From JAFARZ01 sp035651595 (GTDB taxonomy: Bacteria > Actinomycetota > Actinomycetes > Streptosporangiales > Streptosporangiaceae), in NCBI GenBank assembly GCA_035651595.1, contig DASRFJ010000067.1, positions 1 through 24,711 on the forward strand: a stretch of 24,711 nt of DNA, written 5' to 3'. The notes under the pieces were generated by a model. It had not been told where the DNA came from. It did no database searches and saw only the letters and a list, made by a program, of their open reading frames with translations. A program made the position numbers and the translations under genes. Positions 24,425 to 24,711 of this stretch are shown in pieces; the stretch's first letter is position 1, and every line of letters starts with the position of its first letter.

Positions 24425-24630
24425 AGCGCCTGCGGCTACACGAGGCCAATACGGGTGGATTCCCGCGCTCCGCGCCCCACCGCCAAACCCGCGTCGTCCG
24501 GCGGGCTGTCGCCGTTGTACACGATCCGGTCGGGCGGCACGGTGGGCGGGCCGGCGCGTTGACACGCTCTAGTGGGCTCGATTGCGCAATTGGCACGCTG
24601 GGGCGATCGGGCTGGGTCGGGTGCGGGCCT
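24425..24630. other. Intergenic region upstream of the CHAD gene
   Basis: No gene with credible codon use is visible. It contains a TTGACA at 24559-24564 (plus strand) without a matching -10, and a 10-bp dyad ATTGCGCAAT near 24580. It presumably holds the CHAD-parA promoter. Confidence 0.4.
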
Positions 24631-24711
24631 GATGGGGGCGAGCGGATGGGGGCGAGCGGATGGGGGCGAGCGGATGGCGGCCAGCGGATGGCGGCCAGCG
24701 GATGGCGGCCA
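24631..24711. repeat. 14-bp tandem repeat running off the right edge
   Basis: Three units of GATGGGGGCGAGCG (24631-24672) are followed by at least two and a half units of GATGGCGGCCAGCG (24673-24711). The unit is not a multiple of three, so coding is unlikely. The array is cut by the window end. Confidence 0.85.

Noticed and set aside
24387..24596. Upstream extension of the CHAD protein
   Set aside because: The extra 70 residues are low-complexity, cross the palindrome at 24411, and a ribosome site directly precedes the ATG at 24386.
24631..24711. CRISPR array at the right edge
   Set aside because: The 14-bp units are contiguous without spacers.

Overview
The window is GC-rich DNA from a filamentous actinomycete-type bacterium. 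The signs are high third-position GC, a SARP regulator, an NB-ARC/TPR regulator, a LuxR-type LAL regulator, secreted S53 peptidases, a Tat-exported protein and frequent GTG/TTG starts. No rRNA, tRNA or CRISPR array was found. The genus cannot be fixed from the sequence alone.

Left part (1-6350, all genes on the minus strand): a large secreted S53 serine peptidase with carboxypeptidase-regulatory-like modules runs off the left edge (start at 2762). It has no stop codon in the window, so it is easily missed. A doubtful small Cys/Pro/Lys-rich gene lies just upstream, then a perfect inverted repeat (3258-3310), then a 975-residue LAL (AAA ATPase plus LuxR helix-turn-helix) regulator.

Regulatory pair (6350-10340): a 0.5 kb gap carries a degenerate palindromic element. 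An NB-ARC/TPR regulator on the plus strand converges on a SARP regulator on the minus strand. Together they carry the modules that AfsR has in one protein.

Core cluster (10283-18114, minus strand): a three-domain secreted protease (S53, EXORDIUM-like, DUF11); a geranylgeranyl-reductase-type flavoenzyme fused to a degenerate prenyl-synthase-like domain; a trypsin-fold protease without signal peptide; a small Tat-signal protein overlapping it by ATGA; and a prenyl diphosphate synthase. Three transcription units here start behind the same promoter architecture: three heptamers of the CGGGAGC/TGACAGT type at exact 11-bp steps, then 9 nt, then a -10-like hexamer. This is the layout of SARP binding sites, and a SARP gene lies next to the cluster. 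I infer one SARP-controlled regulon joining isoprenoid synthesis/reduction with exported proteolysis. This is the strongest candidate for an undescribed system here.

Right part (18115-24711): a secreted DUF642/choice-of-anchor-C protein (plus strand), a 0.7 kb non-coding island with a roughly 430-bp MITE-like palindromic element, then a minus-strand run of CYTH/CHAD protein, ParA-type ATPase (GTGA overlap), MHYT membrane sensor and ThrE-type exporter. The CHAD-ParA pair suggests positioning of polyphosphate granules. Palindromic operator-like sites precede the CHAD gene and the MHYT gene. A 14-bp tandem repeat runs off the right edge.
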